In this document: in pieces, positions 34,141-47,273 of the stretch
Layout: each line of letters opens with the position of its first letter
How positions within the stretch are numbered: position 1 is the stretch's first letter
Source: Blasia pusilla
Lineage: Eukaryota > Marchantiophyta > Marchantiopsida > Blasiales
NCBI GenBank assembly: GCA_050084515.1
Contig: CM114272.1
Coordinates: 48,360,001 to 48,424,000, forward strand
Direction of reading: 5' to 3'
DNA length: 64,000 nt
Notes under the pieces: generated by a model
Told to the model about the DNA's origin: nothing
The model's input: the letters and a program-made list of their open reading frames with translations, nothing else
Database searches by the model: none
Program-made: the position numbers and the translations under genes

Positions 34141-34981
34141 ATCCGGGTTACTTGTTGACGAGGTCACCCGCCCCTGGTAACATGTGCGCGCAGGTTACCA
34201 AGAGGATAGCTATATTTAGGGGAAGGGATTTTTTGCTCTTCACAACCCTATATAAGGGAGGAAGATGGCTTTCCCAAGCTATATTTCCCATGTTGGGCCG
34301 TTGGAGCACCTCTCTTGTATGTGTGTGAGACAGGACTAGGATGCTAGCGTTCGGATTCCTTGATAGCACAGGATAGACGAGGCTCCATATGCTGATGTAG
34401 ATTGAGGAGTGGAGTTTTAGGCCGGGTGTGCCGTTTTTACTACTATTTATTTTTACATGAGAAAGATGTCAGGGGGGCTCGTGGGAATTTGTTGTTTGCA
34501 GGTAGGCAAGCGAGTTGCTTCGGTTGGGAGCCCCTGGAGACACTGGTTGGCGTTTGCATTGTCGTTTTCTAAGTTCGGGAGGTCGTGCGCAGAAGCGCTG
34601 CTAATTTTTCCCTGATTTTTGCTGATAGCGGACTGGTGTATGGCAGTAGCGGTGTAGTGGCAAGGGCTCTAGGGTGTAACGGGAAGTAAGCATCGTCGAG
34701 AATCGGCAAGATTGTTGGGAAATAGAGAGAAACTAGTTTTTAGGTCTTGCAGCCGCTAGGGGGCTGTGAAGTAAGGCGGTTAGGTCGTAGCCGCCTAGCT
34801 GATACGTACGTACGCGACCAAGGTAGGAGTACAGGCTAGAGTGCGGCCGATTTGGGGTTAGGTCACGGGGGAGAATTGGGTGCAACCGCGCATAGAGAGG
34901 GATGGGCCCCGCATAGGGCCACGTGCCCATACAGGGTCGCGACACCATAGGGAGCCGCGTAGGTGTAGCTAAAGCGCATGT
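34141..34981 (+). repeat. Diverged LTR-like sequence, copy B
   Basis: Counterpart of 661-1499 with its TATA box at 34248-34256. The part 34560-34975 differs from copy A by many small changes, and the inverted fragment at 56490-56705 shares the copy-B version. Confidence 0.5.
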
Positions 34982-36138
34982 TACCAGGAGGATAGCTATT
35001 TTTAGGGGAAGAGCCTTTTGGCTCTTCCCAACCCTATATAAGGGAGGAAGATGGTTTTCCCAAGTGTCACGATAGTTAGGATAGATTAGTGGGATCTAGC
35101 AGAGCGTCTACACGAGTAGTAGAGGACAGGCCCAAGAGATCGAGGATGACCTGTTGAGGCCCCGAGAAACCTGAGAGAGCAGATTTCCCCTTCGTTTCGG
35201 CTCATTTGGAGCCATACAGAGAAACTTAGTATTTTGGGTAAGTTTCCATGTTGGGGATAGTTGACTTTTCACTTTGGAAAGTGGCCCTTGACCCGCTACA
35301 GCATGTCAAGAGCCAAGGAGATGACATGCGAGCATAGGTTACCATTGAGAGGGCTTGGGAGAGGGAAGGGGGTATACCTCCAAGAGAGAGAGAGAGAGCT
35401 TGAGAGCTCATTCTCTCTTTGTTGAACTTCTTGGCATGAGGCGGCGGAGCGATGGTCTTGCTTGCCTTGTATGTGTAACCTAAACCTCTCATTAGGAGAG
35501 TGGGTTTGGTTTGACATTGAGAGACACATGTGAGAACTATAGTGTTGTGAGAGAGATTTGATCTTACTTTACAAAGAGAGAATGAGAGAATGAGAGAGTG
35601 AGAGAACTTCATGGGGGAGCTTGTTGATCACTCGCTATTTTTTCAGGTTAGGGACCGTGTTCTCCGTTCAGCGGCTCATGGGAGTGCTCACCGGAGCAAG
35701 GGCTGCTTTGATTGTTCTTTGCATTTGCCGATTTTTCGTGTGGAAGAGTGGCGCACGGAAGCGCTGCCCAATTTCTGATAGGGATTGATTATGGGGGCGG
35801 GTTTCCCCATGCCTGCGCTCTTGGGAACACCATAAAGCTTGCTGATTTGTATTTTTACATGTTTTACATTTTTGTTGGGAGAAATCAGCGCGGAAGCGTT
35901 GCCAAATTTTGTGTAGGAGAAAGAGACATTGGGCTTTACGACAGTCCCTGTCAGTTTTTACTGAAATGTCTGATTCTAAGTACTTTTTCATGCTGTTGTA
36001 GATTGTGACGATGTGCACGCTATGCAATAAACAATGCGCAATTTGGAGTTGTGAGCAAAAAGTTATGGTCAATCTTGCAAAATTATCATTGCTAGGTGAT
36101 TTTTAGGGTTAAATTGTTCAAACACTAAACCAGCCGCC
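34982..36138 (+). repeat. Gypsy LTR plus leader, copy B
   Basis: Counterpart of 1500-2656. It has a TATA box at 35034-35042 after the same 10-bp stem, and it joins RNase H at 36139. Confidence 0.7.
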
Positions 36139-38178
36139 AACCTTGGTGACCAAGGTGGATCACGAGGGGGAAAGGGGGCATGAGCAGGAGCAAGCATTTC
36201 AATTGCTCAAGGACATGTTGATTTTTGAGCCCATCTTGAGGAGACCGATCAGGGGGCGTCCTTTCTAGTTGCACACAGATTGGAGCATGTTGGGGCTTGG
36301 AGCGGTGCTCACTTAGCATGATGATGAGGGTAGAGATTTCGTGGTGGTTTACGTAGGTGTTACTTATTTGGCAACCCCTTTACCATCATCACTCATCATC
36401 AACCACTGAAGTGGTTGATGGAGTCCGAAAAGCTTACAGGAAAGCTTGCGAGATGGGCACTCTTGTTGCAGGAGTTTAATTTTCAGGTGGTACATAGACC
36501 TGGGACACTCAACTAGGATGTAGATGGGTTGAGTCGTAACCCATGCCGGAGTCAGCGAGATGCAACTGGAGCTCGATGGCATGGAGAGAGTGATGAGGAG
36601 TCAGTGCCAGGATGGGACGCGTGAGCCTATTTAGGCATGTTGGCTACGGAAAGCCAGAGTGTGGAGACTTCGATGGCGAGGGCTAGTGGAGAGTCCTTGG
36701 ATCCTGAGGTCAGTGAGGAGACGACAAGTGGCCGAGATATTCATGATGATGGAGTAGTCTTGGAGTACCTTTGTACTGGCAGCGTTGCGAGCACGGTGGG
36801 TGCTAGAGAGTGGGATCGGATCCTACAGCGGGCTAGACAGTTCCGTTGGGAGGAGATACATGTTTTGAGGGTTTGGGAGGATGGTAGAGTACGCGTAGTG
36901 CCGCATCCTTTGTAGAGAGCACGACTAGTGCAGCATGCCCACGAGGAGTTAGGTCACTTTGGGGTGAAGCGGACGTACAACTTGCTCCAGATTCAGTATT
37001 GGTGGCGAGGCATGATCGGCGTTCAACGCTTTCTTCGCTAGGTGCATGGTGTGTGATCGGGTCCGAGCATTGTTCAATGCTCCGACTTCACAGTTGCATC
37101 CATTACCGATCATGGGCGTAGGATATAGATGGAGTTTGGATATTGCAAGACCTTTGCCTTTGACAGAGCGTCATAGTCGTTATGTGTTGGTGATGGTCGA
37201 GCACTTCTCGGAGTGGATCGAGTTGGTTGCATTGCCTGACAAAGCGAGTGAGGGAGTAGCTTATGCCTTCCTTGACAGAGTGCTGAGTCATTATGGCGCA
37301 CCGGTTGAGGTGTTGATAGACCAAGGTACCGAGTTTCGCGGTGAGTTCCAGGCCTTGTGTGATCAGGCACTGATCGACCACCCCATGACTTCGTGAGATC
37401 ATCCTGAGGCGATGGATTAGCGGAGAGAGTTGTGCAGACGATGAAGAGGGGTTTACGCAAGTATGGCTTCTTGAGAGGTCACCTAGGAGATTGGGACCTC
37501 CTGTTGCCGTGGTTGGCGATGGGATACAGATTCAGCAAGCAAGCATCCTTATCAGGCATCCTTTTCATTGTACTTGCTACTTTATGGTCGAGAGCCAGAT
37601 TTACCTGCGGCCATTCGTTAAGATGCTGGTGGGGTGTTGGACCTTGATGACCCAGATGTATGGATGCGAGCATGTTCTCAGAGGGCTGAGTTGTTTTGGA
37701 GAGTGATGCCCATGGCGTTCGAGAACTTGGCGATTGCGCAACATCGGGATACGTTGAGATATGCGACTATTCGGGGTGGTGGTTATCGACCAACTATCCG
37801 GAGGTTTCATCACGGAGATGATGTCTACTTGCAGCAGACAACGTTGGATGTGATTGCATGGCGCACTATCCTGAGAGTGCGTGACGTTTTGCCATCCGGT
37901 GTTCTCTTGCTGGAGGGATGCGATGGTATGGTATGGAAGGACCATGTGCGTAATTGTGCACCATGTCACCTTCCTAACATTGATGGTACAGTAGATCCGA
38001 GCTTAGCAGGAGTTGTTGCAGGCTTGCGTTGTATGTTGTGTGGTTCTGCCCGTGGTACGGCCACGATGCTAGTCTGTGATGGATGTTCGAGAGGTTGGCA
38101 TATGGCACGTCTGACGCCACCTCTCACTAGGGTTTCTCGGGGATGATGGATGTATTCCAAATGTACATAGAGGAGATA
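36139..38178 (+). pseudogene. Ty3/gypsy pol fragment with PHD-like finger, copy B
   Basis: Counterpart of 2657-4700, with the same order RNase H, integrase, PHD-like finger. The integrase zinc-binding part is further damaged near 37010-37040, where indels change the frame and create a TAG. The core open frame is 37046-37396 (WSLDIARP, LIDQGTEF), with a new TGA at 37394 replacing CGA of copy A. A longer frame at 37634-38146 carries the integrase C-terminus directly into the finger. This supports the finger being part of the same protein. Confidence 0.87.
38030..38164 (+). other. PHD-like zinc finger, copy B
   Basis: Identical in residues to 4552-4686. In this copy it shares one uninterrupted frame (from 37634) with the integrase C-terminal region. 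Confidence 0.72.
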
Positions 38179-38448
38179 CTAGGTAGGTTTCGATTCTGAC
38201 TTTTTCTGTGACATGGATGACAAGAAGGCGACTAAAGATGGGGCCACATGAGCACCCGGCCTTCCTGCTCTTAGCGTCCTAGAGATGTATGTCGTGGTAG
38301 GTAGGGATAGAGGGCTATCTGGAGTTAGAGGGCTATCTGGAGTTAGAGGGACGGGGCGATTGGAGATATTTTGGGGCTATCGCCTTTGTGTATGGATGCC
38401 ATGAGTTAGCATGGGATTGTGTGTGTTTGTGTGTGTGTTCGATGCAAA
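38179..38448. other. Gypsy 3' region plus chimeric module
   Basis: 38179-38350 matches 4701-4859. 38368-38448 is a piece starting 'cgcctttgtgtatggatgcc' that also occurs at 15293-15358, 18405-18470 and 46593-46658 and is absent at this place in copy A. No gene is seen. Confidence 0.5.
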
Positions 38449-38664
38449 TGTAGGATAGATCGGTGGGATCAGCAGCGTCTTCATTAGTAGTGGAGGATAG
38501 GCCGAGGAGGTCAAAAATGCTGAGGCCCGGGAAACCAGAGGGCAGGTTTCCCCTTTGTTTCGGCTCATTTGGAGCCATATAGAGAAACTTACTATTTTAG
38601 GTAAGTTTCCATGTAGAAGATAGTTGAATTTCCACTTTGGGAAGTGGCCCTTGACCCGCTACCT
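38449..38664 (+). repeat. Truncated gypsy LTR, copy B
   Basis: Counterpart of the first 200 bp of 4860-5312. At 38664 it jumps to the equivalent of 7393. Confidence 0.6.
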
Positions 38665-39109
38665 AGAAAAATTCAAAGAGTCGAGTGTGTAAAGTAAAGG
38701 TCACAACCGGCCCAAAAATAGAAAAGGGGGCACCCCCTATTGGCTAAATTCAACAATGGCAGAAACAATATCAGCCACACCTAGGGAGATGTGACTGCCA
38801 CTAATAGGGCCTCTAGCGCTGGCGTCTTCCACAACCTAAGCCCGCCGCAAAAGCCCATTGGCTTGGGTAAGCTGCAAAGCTATAGAGACCCATTCCCTAC
38901 AATAGAGAATTACATTAGCAATCTCTCTTGTGCTACTACTTGGGCTCGCACAGTCTCGTGCATAGGATCCGTTACTACAACGTCCGCCACCATCACCTTA
39001 GCCTCTCTTGCTATATAAAGATCAGCACAGATAAGGGAATTTTGCATGGAGTAGTGCCTTTCTCTCTACACGTGGAATCCACTCTCACGAGTGTCACGTC
39101 TTTTACGAT
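38665..39109 (-). pseudogene. LINE 3' fragment, antisense, copy B
   Basis: Counterpart of 7393-7837 (endonuclease-like part and 3' untranslated region). Confidence 0.63.
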
Positions 39110-40164
39110 AGATCGGTGAGATCTAGTAGAGCGCCTTCGTGAGTAGTGGAGGACACACTCCGTAGGTCGAGGATGACTTGCTGAGGCCTCGAGAAACCTG
39201 AGAGAATAGGTTTCCCCTTTGTTTCCTCTCATTTGGAGCCATATTGTGGAACTTACTATTTTAGGTAAGTACCATTTTGAGTATATGATCGACTTTGTAT
39301 TTTTTGGTAAGTGGCCCTTGACCTCCTACATCAGATCAAGAGCCAAGAAGGTGACTTGGGAGAATAGGTTACTATGGAGAGAGCTTGGGAGAGGGGAGGG
39401 GTATACCTCAAGGAGAGAGAGTTTGAGAGCTCATTCTCTCTTTGTTGAACCTCTTGCATAAGGCGGCGGAGCTATGGTCCCTTGCCTTGTGAGTGTAACC
39501 CAAGCCTCTCATTAGGAGAGTGGGTTTGGTTTGACATGAGAGAGAGTGCACACCTTTGAGAGCTATGGTGTGAGATGGTGTAGAGAGAAATTGGATCTTA
39601 CTTTACAAAGAGAGAATGAGAGAGTGAGAGAGCTTCATGGGGAAGCTCGCTGGTCACTCGTTGTTTTTGCAAGTTGGGGACCATGTTCCCCGTTCAGAAG
39701 CTCATGGAAGTGCTCACCGGAGCAAGGGCTGCTTTGATTGTTCTTTGCATTTGCCGATTTTTCGTGTGGAAGAGTGGCGCACGGAAGCGCTGCCCAATTT
39801 CTGATAGGGATTGATTATGGGGGCAGGTTGCCCCATGCTGGTGCTCTCGAGAGCACCATGTAGCTTGCTGATTTGTAGTTTTACAGGTTTTACATTTTCG
39901 TTGGGAGAAATCAGCGCTGAAACGCTGCCAAATTTTGTGTAGGAGAAAGAGACATTGGGATTTATGGCAGTCCCTCTCAATTTTTACTGAAATGTCTGAT
40001 TCTAAATACTTTTTGACATTGTCGTAGATAGTAAAGCTGTGCACGTTGTGCAACAAACAATGCGCAATTTGGAGTTGCGAGCAAAAAGTTATGGTCAATC
40101 TTGCAAAACTGCCATTATTAGGCGATTTTTTGGGTTAAATTGTTCAAACCCTAAACCAGCCGCC
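39110..40164 (+). repeat. Gypsy LTR plus leader, 5'-truncated, copy B
   Basis: Counterpart of 7838-8893. A perfect 20-bp palindrome, tggtgctctcgagagcacca, lies at 39838-39857. Confidence 0.7.
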
Positions 40165-41160
40165 ACGCCGGCGGCGGCCGTCGCCGTCATAGTCACCATC
40201 AACGGTCCGCCATTGAAGGTCAACCGTCACCATTGATGTTAAACCATCACAATCGATGGTCAACCATCACCGTCACCGATCCACCGTCCGTTGTCCACCC
40301 TTTGGTTGCCATTGCCGCCATTACGGAGTGGAGAGTCTTCCACGACGTTTGTTGATTCTCTGACTTGCATCGCCACCACGTATTTTGTTTTGGCCGCCAT
40401 CGTCATCGCAGTTAAGTCATCAACCAATGATTGCAGATGACCTCCGGTTATGGTGTTTGAGTTTTGATTTCATGTTGCTATGTTGTGATTGGTAGCCGCT
40501 TGACAACGATCGAGTACCGTGCCGCAACGCGCCGTGCCGCTCGTGGCCGCACCGCACCGTCTTGATCGCGGAGCCGCACCGTCATTTTGGAGCACACTGT
40601 GGGTTTATTTTTGATTGAGGAGAGTATGCCGCCGAGTATCACATCCCACCATCGAGGGCCGTGCCGTTCATAGCCGCCGTGTCGCTTGCAATGCCGCACG
40701 CTCGCTGGAACCGCACGGGTTGTCTATCGAGGAGTTTTGAGCAGCGTTAGTACGGGAGGAGTATGACTTGCTGATTGGATGAGTTGTCTCCACGATCGAG
40801 TTGGGGTCGAGATTTGCAGTTTCTGAGGAGCGACATGGACATGTGTTCAGGTTATCCATTCTGGTCCTTTACCCTGCACATATGAGGGATTCTGGGATTT
40901 GGGTAGTTTATTTGGGGATATTGGGTTGTGTGGATGCTGAGAGCATCATTCATGTATGTGGTTTAGGGGATATAGACCTGTGTGGGATGTCCAGAGTTGA
41001 GGGTAGGTTGTCGATGAGATGATAGCGTGGTCGATTTGCCGCATCACGCCGCGTCTTGCCCCACGTTACACGTCTCGGGGAGGGAGAGTGTAGATCGAGT
41101 ACCGCATGTTTGGGATGAGTGATTGAGGGATTACTCGTGAGGCGAGAGTGATCGGGTGAG
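40165..41160 (+). repeat. Gypsy leader with GC-rich repeats, copy B
   Basis: Counterpart of 8894-9890. The stretch 40670-40720 differs from A by several small indels. Confidence 0.55.
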
Positions 41161-42842
41161 AGGGGCACGAGGGTCATCACGGCGTCCGTTCGGGACTTTG
41201 AGAGGCGAGGTGGTGAACCAGAGAGTAGCTCTAGAGATTATATGTGGAGTGGCGCGAGGTTCCGAGGGTCTCCACATGAGGGACCATCTCGACCTCCTTC
41301 TGTGTCATCGTCAGACGAGGGGGAGGGAGTATAGGAGTTTTTGAGCACATCACCACACATTGTGAGTGGTCCTACCAGTTGGGCGTACGAGATGGACGAC
41401 CGGGGTAGAGGACCGCGTAGGTTTTCAGGTGCAGTAGGTACGATTGAGTTGCACAATTTCATAGCAAAGTTTAGGAGTTGGTGCGACTCCCAGCGGGCCA
41501 AGAACTCTAGAGAGTTCAACCCATTTAGAGGGGCCGCCCATGGACGATTACCATGAGTTCTCTCAAAGATATGCACTTGAGATTGAGGCGTGGAAGCTCT
41601 ACTATGACCCACCCTATGTGTCACGCACGGAGCCATTCCCAGATGAGGAGGAGGAGTCAGAAGAGGCTACTTCCTCTTCCACTAGTGACGTTTAAGGAGG
41701 GCCACTCGCACTGGAGCAGTTGCACCGTCTAGTCGGGTTCATCCCAGGTTCAACCCTGTGGTTGAGTTCTTTGCTGAGTTGAGGGCGAGCTACCAGGGGG
41801 TACGGACGGAGGAATTGCGGAGCATCCACGATTTCCAGAGGCGCCCGGGTGAGAGTTTGCGTGAGGCTTACACTACGCTTGCGCCGGTTGATCAACGTCA
41901 CTCAAGGGGTGACAGAGGCTCATGCTATCCAGTCATGGTACGCGATGCTGGACCGGACCCTAAGGACATGGGTGTGGGAGGGGGTGCTTCTTATGAACAC
42001 CTCCCCTACCTTGAGAGATGTTTTTAGGACCGCCGAGAACATTGAGCGCAACATGGCGGAGGAGAGCGTAGCCACCATGGGTTCTGGGCGAGAGCAGTCG
42101 CGATTGTCTGCACCACTTGTGCAGCAATGTGGACTTCGAGATAGGTCGATTGTGGCACCATGAGCTCAGGTGGATACTGGGAGGCCGTGCCACAGAGACC
42201 TGCGCCTTCATATGCGGCTTAGCAACAACCGTCTACTACTTGTTGGTCATGTGGTGGAGCCCATCATCAGCGCGATTGCACTCGTCAGGGTCATGGACGT
42301 ATGCCTCAGCATGGAGGAGGAGATGGTGCTGCACCAGGAGGTTATCAGTGTGACTATTGTCAGAGGTATGGTCATACACACGCCAGGTGTTTCAGTTTAC
42401 ATTCTGAGTTACGTCCGGACGGAGGGCTAGAGAGGGCATCAGAGCGAGTAGCCGTTCCGGGTGGGCTAGAGATCGTGCACCAGGTAGTCCCGTTGGGGGA
42501 CGAGGAGCTGGAGTTTCCCGATAGGGTGGTGGAGCTTCCCATGGAGAAGGTTGAGTACCACCACCTAGACGCACCAAGGGAGACGCCGAACGTGAGGTTG
42601 GGATGGCTGCTCACAGAGAGCAGCTACAGGAGCAGATTGCCGCTATGGCATTGAGGTTAGCCGATGCCAGATCCGTGGCATCGACATCATATGGAGTAGC
42701 CAGAGATATGGAAGATCCTGGTTGGATGTGTGGGGTTGCCAAGATGGAGGCCGCCGTAGTTGTGACGCGTGGAGCAGCCACAGAGTTGGATCCACAGCAA
42801 GGGGAAGCCAAGAAATAGACTAGGCTTCCTCAATCTTTCACG
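41161..42842 (+). pseudogene. Ty3/gypsy gag with CCHC knuckle, copy B
   Basis: Counterpart of 9891-11600. The capsid-like region is near 41400-42070, and the zinc knuckle CDYCQRYGHTHARC is at 42349-42390. A one-base loss at about 41695 ends the acidic linker with TAA, a defect not in copy A. Other frameshifts are shared. Confidence 0.8.
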
Positions 42843-43829
42843 TTGTCCGAGGCGATGAGGACCCCATCAATGGGTCTTGATCAGAGTTCCTGGAGAGTTG
42901 GTGATGTTGTTGGTGTGCACGCACGGAGGGCGATGGGAGAAGCGAGTGCGAAAATTCCTATTGTTGATACTCAAGAGGGGCATGTGTCGAGCACGTTGTT
43001 GGGGGCGGCCACTATTGTGTATCGCACTCCTTTATTTTCTGCTTCCGATGTTATGACGTTGGGGGGTACGCCCACCGAGGCTTTTCGGCTAGCCTCTTCA
43101 CTATGTGAGCGCGGAGTTGGAGTTCTTGCATCAGGTTCATGGATGATTGCAGAGGAGGTGATGGACTTGCCCTTGGAGCAGATGCTTCGGCCGTCCATGT
43201 CAGATTCATGGCAAGCTGCGGGTGCTAGGATGGCGGAGACACCTCTATGGTGGATCAACTGGGTGCCCCATGCGGTGTTACAGAGGGCGTATGTGAGAGT
43301 GGAGCGCCCCTCCCATTTGTTAGTGTATTCCATTCTGGATTCAGGTCGTTGATCACAGGCAATGAGGCACGATGATCGACTAGCGTTGACTGTGGTCAAC
43401 AAGGTAGGCAGGTCACGGGCAGTCTTGCCTACGTTTGTGAGTTTTCTCGCTTCCTATGCATACAAGGAGGCCGTCCCTAGCTTGGTTTGGGATGACAAGG
43501 TTCAGCGGTTGGTGGAGCCCAACGCCGACGAGAGAGAGGGAACGATGGGATTTCCCACAGGAGTGATGGCAGTACCGTCAGTGTCAAAGGCATCACGACG
43601 CCATGTCTTGGGTCAGGCGATGGACCTGAACTGCTTGACATGGATCCTCAGCTTGGGAGTGGTTGAGCAGCGCCATATGAGATCGTGACACATCACAGCG
43701 GTTGCGTTGGTGAGCCTATGCCTACCGAGGCAGTGGAGGCAGTGGTTGGGGGTGAGACGCGAGGAGATCTACACACGAGGGGAGATCGGGAGAGACACCC
43801 TTGGACTTCTTGGGATGTTTCGCGGGTAT
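42843..43829 (+). pseudogene. Ty3/gypsy protease region, copy B
   Basis: Counterpart of 11601-12545, in better frame: one open stretch runs 42843-43352 and ends just after LDSG (43335-43346). A TGA then breaks the protease. The HVLGQAMDLNCLTWI stretch lies near 43600. Confidence 0.62.
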
Positions 43830-46035
43830 GCCACGAGATGATAATCACAGCATCGAGCATGGTTCCAGGCACTGCATGTGGAGGAGATGAAAGTTTGCAG
43901 TTGGTTGTAGAAGAGCAGCCGAGTGCTGTTGTTCGAGACGGGGTTGCACCATAGCAACCATCGATACCCGTGCCGGAGAGTCCTACCGTAGTTACGATGG
44001 AGACTTGGGAGCCACATATGGGCCCTAAGTTGACAGGAGGAGAGCGGCGCCGGATATTTTAGTTCCTCAAAAGATATAGGAGCTGCTTTGCGTTTAGGTT
44101 GGAGGATCTAGGTACGATGAAGGGACCGCGGATCCGCATTGAATTGTTGAATGATACGCCGATCTTCCGATGACCCTACAGGTACAGTGATATGGAGAGG
44201 GCTCTGATTCAGAGTAGGAGCCACCACTTGGTCGAAGCACGACTAGTGGAGATGTCGCATGGGGAGTATGTATCTGCCACTGTCATGCCCACCAAGAAGG
44301 ATGTGCATGGCAACTAGACGGATAGGCGGATGTGTGGGGATTATCGACCTATCAATCGGAAGATGAAGTCTGATAGGTATGCCATGCCCATCTCTGAGGA
44401 GATCTTTGATGCGATTGATCACGGAAAGGTCTTGATTCATTGGATTTATGAGCGGATACCATCAACCGCCTATCAGATTGGAGGACAAGCACAAGACGGC
44501 ATTTTGGGGCATCGATCCTCACAAGAAGGATTGTTTGTACCAAAGTGGCGGTTCTTACCATTAGGGTTAAAGAACGCCCCGGCTGAGTTTCAGAGGGTCA
44601 TGGCTAGGATCTTGGCTGGTCTCAATTTTGCTAGGTGTTATATTGATGACATTGTAGTCTTTAGCGCCACGATTGAGGAGCATGAGCGAGAGCTAGAGGA
44701 GGTGTTTTGACGATTGCAATTACATGGGCTGAAGCTACATCCAGGCAAGTGCAAGTTCTTCTACGACAAGATTGAGTACTTGGGTCATACGATATACTGA
44801 GGGGGCCTTGGTGTTAAGAAGATGAAGGTAGAGGGTATCTCACGCATTCCACGCCCTACAGATGTGAGCCGTGTTCGCGCATTCATGGGATTGGCGAACT
44901 TCTATCGGCGGGAGGTCAAGGGATTCAGTTCGATTGCAAAGCCGCTAACCTTGGTGACCAAGGTGGATCACGAGGGGGACAGGGGGCATGAGCAGGAGCG
45001 AGCATTTTCAATTGCTTAAGGACAGGTTGATGTTTGAGCCCATCTTGAGGAAACCAATCAGGGGGCGTCCTTTCTAGTTGCACACAGATTGGAGCATGTT
45101 GGGGCTTGGAGTGGTGCTCACCCAGCATGATGATGAGGGTAGAGAGTTCGTGGTGGCTTACGCTGGTGTTACTTATTTGGCAACCCCTTTACCATCATCA
45201 TTGATCATCAACCACTGAAGTGGTTGATGGAACCCGAAAAGCTTATAGGGAAGCTTGCGAGATAGGCTCTGTTGTTGCAGGAGTTTGATTTTCAGGTGGT
45301 ACATAGACCTGGGACACTCAACTAGGATGTAGATGGGTTGAGTCGTAATCCATGCCGGAATCAGCGAGATGCAACTGGAGCTCGATGGCATGGAGAGAGT
45401 GATGAGGAGTCAGTGTAGGGATGGCACGCGTTAGCCTATTTAGGCATGTTGGCTATGGAGAGCCGAGTGTGGAGACTTTGATGGCAAGGTCTAGTGGAGA
45501 GTCCTTGGATCCCGAGGCCAGTGAGGAGACCACACGTGGCCGAGATATTCATGATGATGGAGTAGTCTTGGAGTACCTTCGTACTGGTAGCGTTGCGAGC
45601 ACCGTGGGTGCTAGAGAGCGGGATCGGATCCTACATCGGGCCAGACGGTTTCGTTAGAATTGCTTTGCCGAAAGCGAATGGGATCTGATTCACCAAGTGA
45701 GACATCCTTAGCGTATTTTCCCCGTACTTGCTACTTTATGGCGAGAGCAGATTTACCCGCAACCATTCGCCGAGATCTTTGGTGAGTCTTTGGACCTTGA
45801 TGACCCGGATGTATGGATGCGAGCATGTTCTCAGAGGGCTAAGTTGTTTGGGAGAGTGATGCCCATGGCGTTCGAGAACTTGGCGATTGCGCAACATCGA
45901 GATACGTTGAGATATGCGACTACTCGGGGTGGTGGTTATCGACCAACTATCCGGAGGTTTCATTAGGGAGATTATGTCTACTTGGAGTAGACAGCAGTGA
46001 CGACGTTGCATGTGTATCGCCCGACCGCTGTCATA
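43830..46035 (+). pseudogene. Gypsy RT-RNase H-integrase remnant, copy B
   Basis: Single counterpart of the two tandem units of copy A. An open frame at 44330-44710 has MCGDYRPINR and YIDDIVVFS, but motif A is scrambled as in unit 1. The integrase core is deleted at about 45655. Small indels between 45655 and 45800 further damage the integrase remnant. Confidence 0.85.
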
Positions 46036-46543
46036 TCTTTTAGGATAGATCGGTGAGATCTAGTAGAGCGCCTTCGTGAGTAGTGGAGGACACACTCCGT
46101 AGGTCGAGGATGACTTGCTGAGGCCTCGAGAAACCTGAGAGAATAGGTTTCCCCTTTGTTTCGTCTCATTTGGAGCCATATTGTGGAACTTACTATTTTA
46201 GGTAAGTACCATTTTGAGTATATATGATCGACTTTGTATTTTTTGGTAAGTGGCCCTTGACCTCCTACATCAAATCAAGAGCCAAGAAGGTGACTTGGGA
46301 GAATAGGTTACTATGGAGAGAGCTTGGGAGAAGGGAGGGGTATACCTCAAGGAGAGAGAGTTTGAGAGCTCATTCTCTCTTTGTTGAACCTCTTGGCATA
46401 AGGCAGCGGAGCTGTGGTCTCTTGCCTTGTGAGTGTAACCCAAGCCTCTCATTAGGAGAGTGGGTTTGGTTTGACATGAGAGAGAGTGCACACCTTTGAG
46501 AGCTATGGTGTGAGATGGTGTAGAGAGAGATTGGATCTTACTT
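46036..46543 (+). repeat. Truncated gypsy LTR, copy B
   Basis: Counterpart of 17846-18355, with the same junction to antisense LINE sequence. Confidence 0.65.
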
Positions 46544-47273
46544 TAATTGGATATATTTTGGTATTTAAATTATTTTGATATTTTGGTACTTCTCGCCTCT
46601 GTGTATGGATGCCATGAGTTAGCATGGGATCGTGTGTGTTTGTGCGTGTGTTCGATGACAGCGATGTATGTTGTGTAGCGATGTGTATGCGCACGACACC
46701 ACATTTACTAGGTTGGACTTTAAGGTTTAAGAAAGAGAGTTGCTCCACGAAATGGGTATAAGGAGGAATCACTTCAGAAGGAGGACCTATAATGTGAGTG
46801 TTATCAACAATAGAAGAGAAAAGACAAGAAGGAAATGCTTGCGCTGATGCTCGGAGAACACGAAAATGGGCAATGGCAAAGAGTGGGCCACCTATGGAAT
46901 CACCTTGACGTGTGCCACAAGCCGATTGTAGAATACTATATTCCCCGGAAGTAGCATGATGGGAATAGATAATGGGCGTATCATAGGCATAGAAGGAGCA
47001 AAAAAATGGAATGAGGCTCGCGAGTTGTCCTCCTGCACAACAACGTAACTCCTCAAAGATGGCCGCACGAGAAACTAAATTGAATGCGTTAACCACATCG
47101 ACTTGAATTGCTATCCAATCTGGATGAATATCAAGAATGGAACGAATCCCATGCACCACAACCTCCAGGAGTTGCCATTCCAAGTTGATGAGGAAATAAA
47201 TGGACACTAAAGTGAAGATGAAATTGCAAACATAGAGATCTACTAACCAAACGGTATAAAACTTATCCAACAT
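46544..47273 (-). pseudogene. LINE reverse transcriptase fragment, antisense, copy B
   Basis: Counterpart of 18356-19085 with the same 256-residue open frame (47273 to 46503) and the same VDN change in motif C. Confidence 0.82.
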
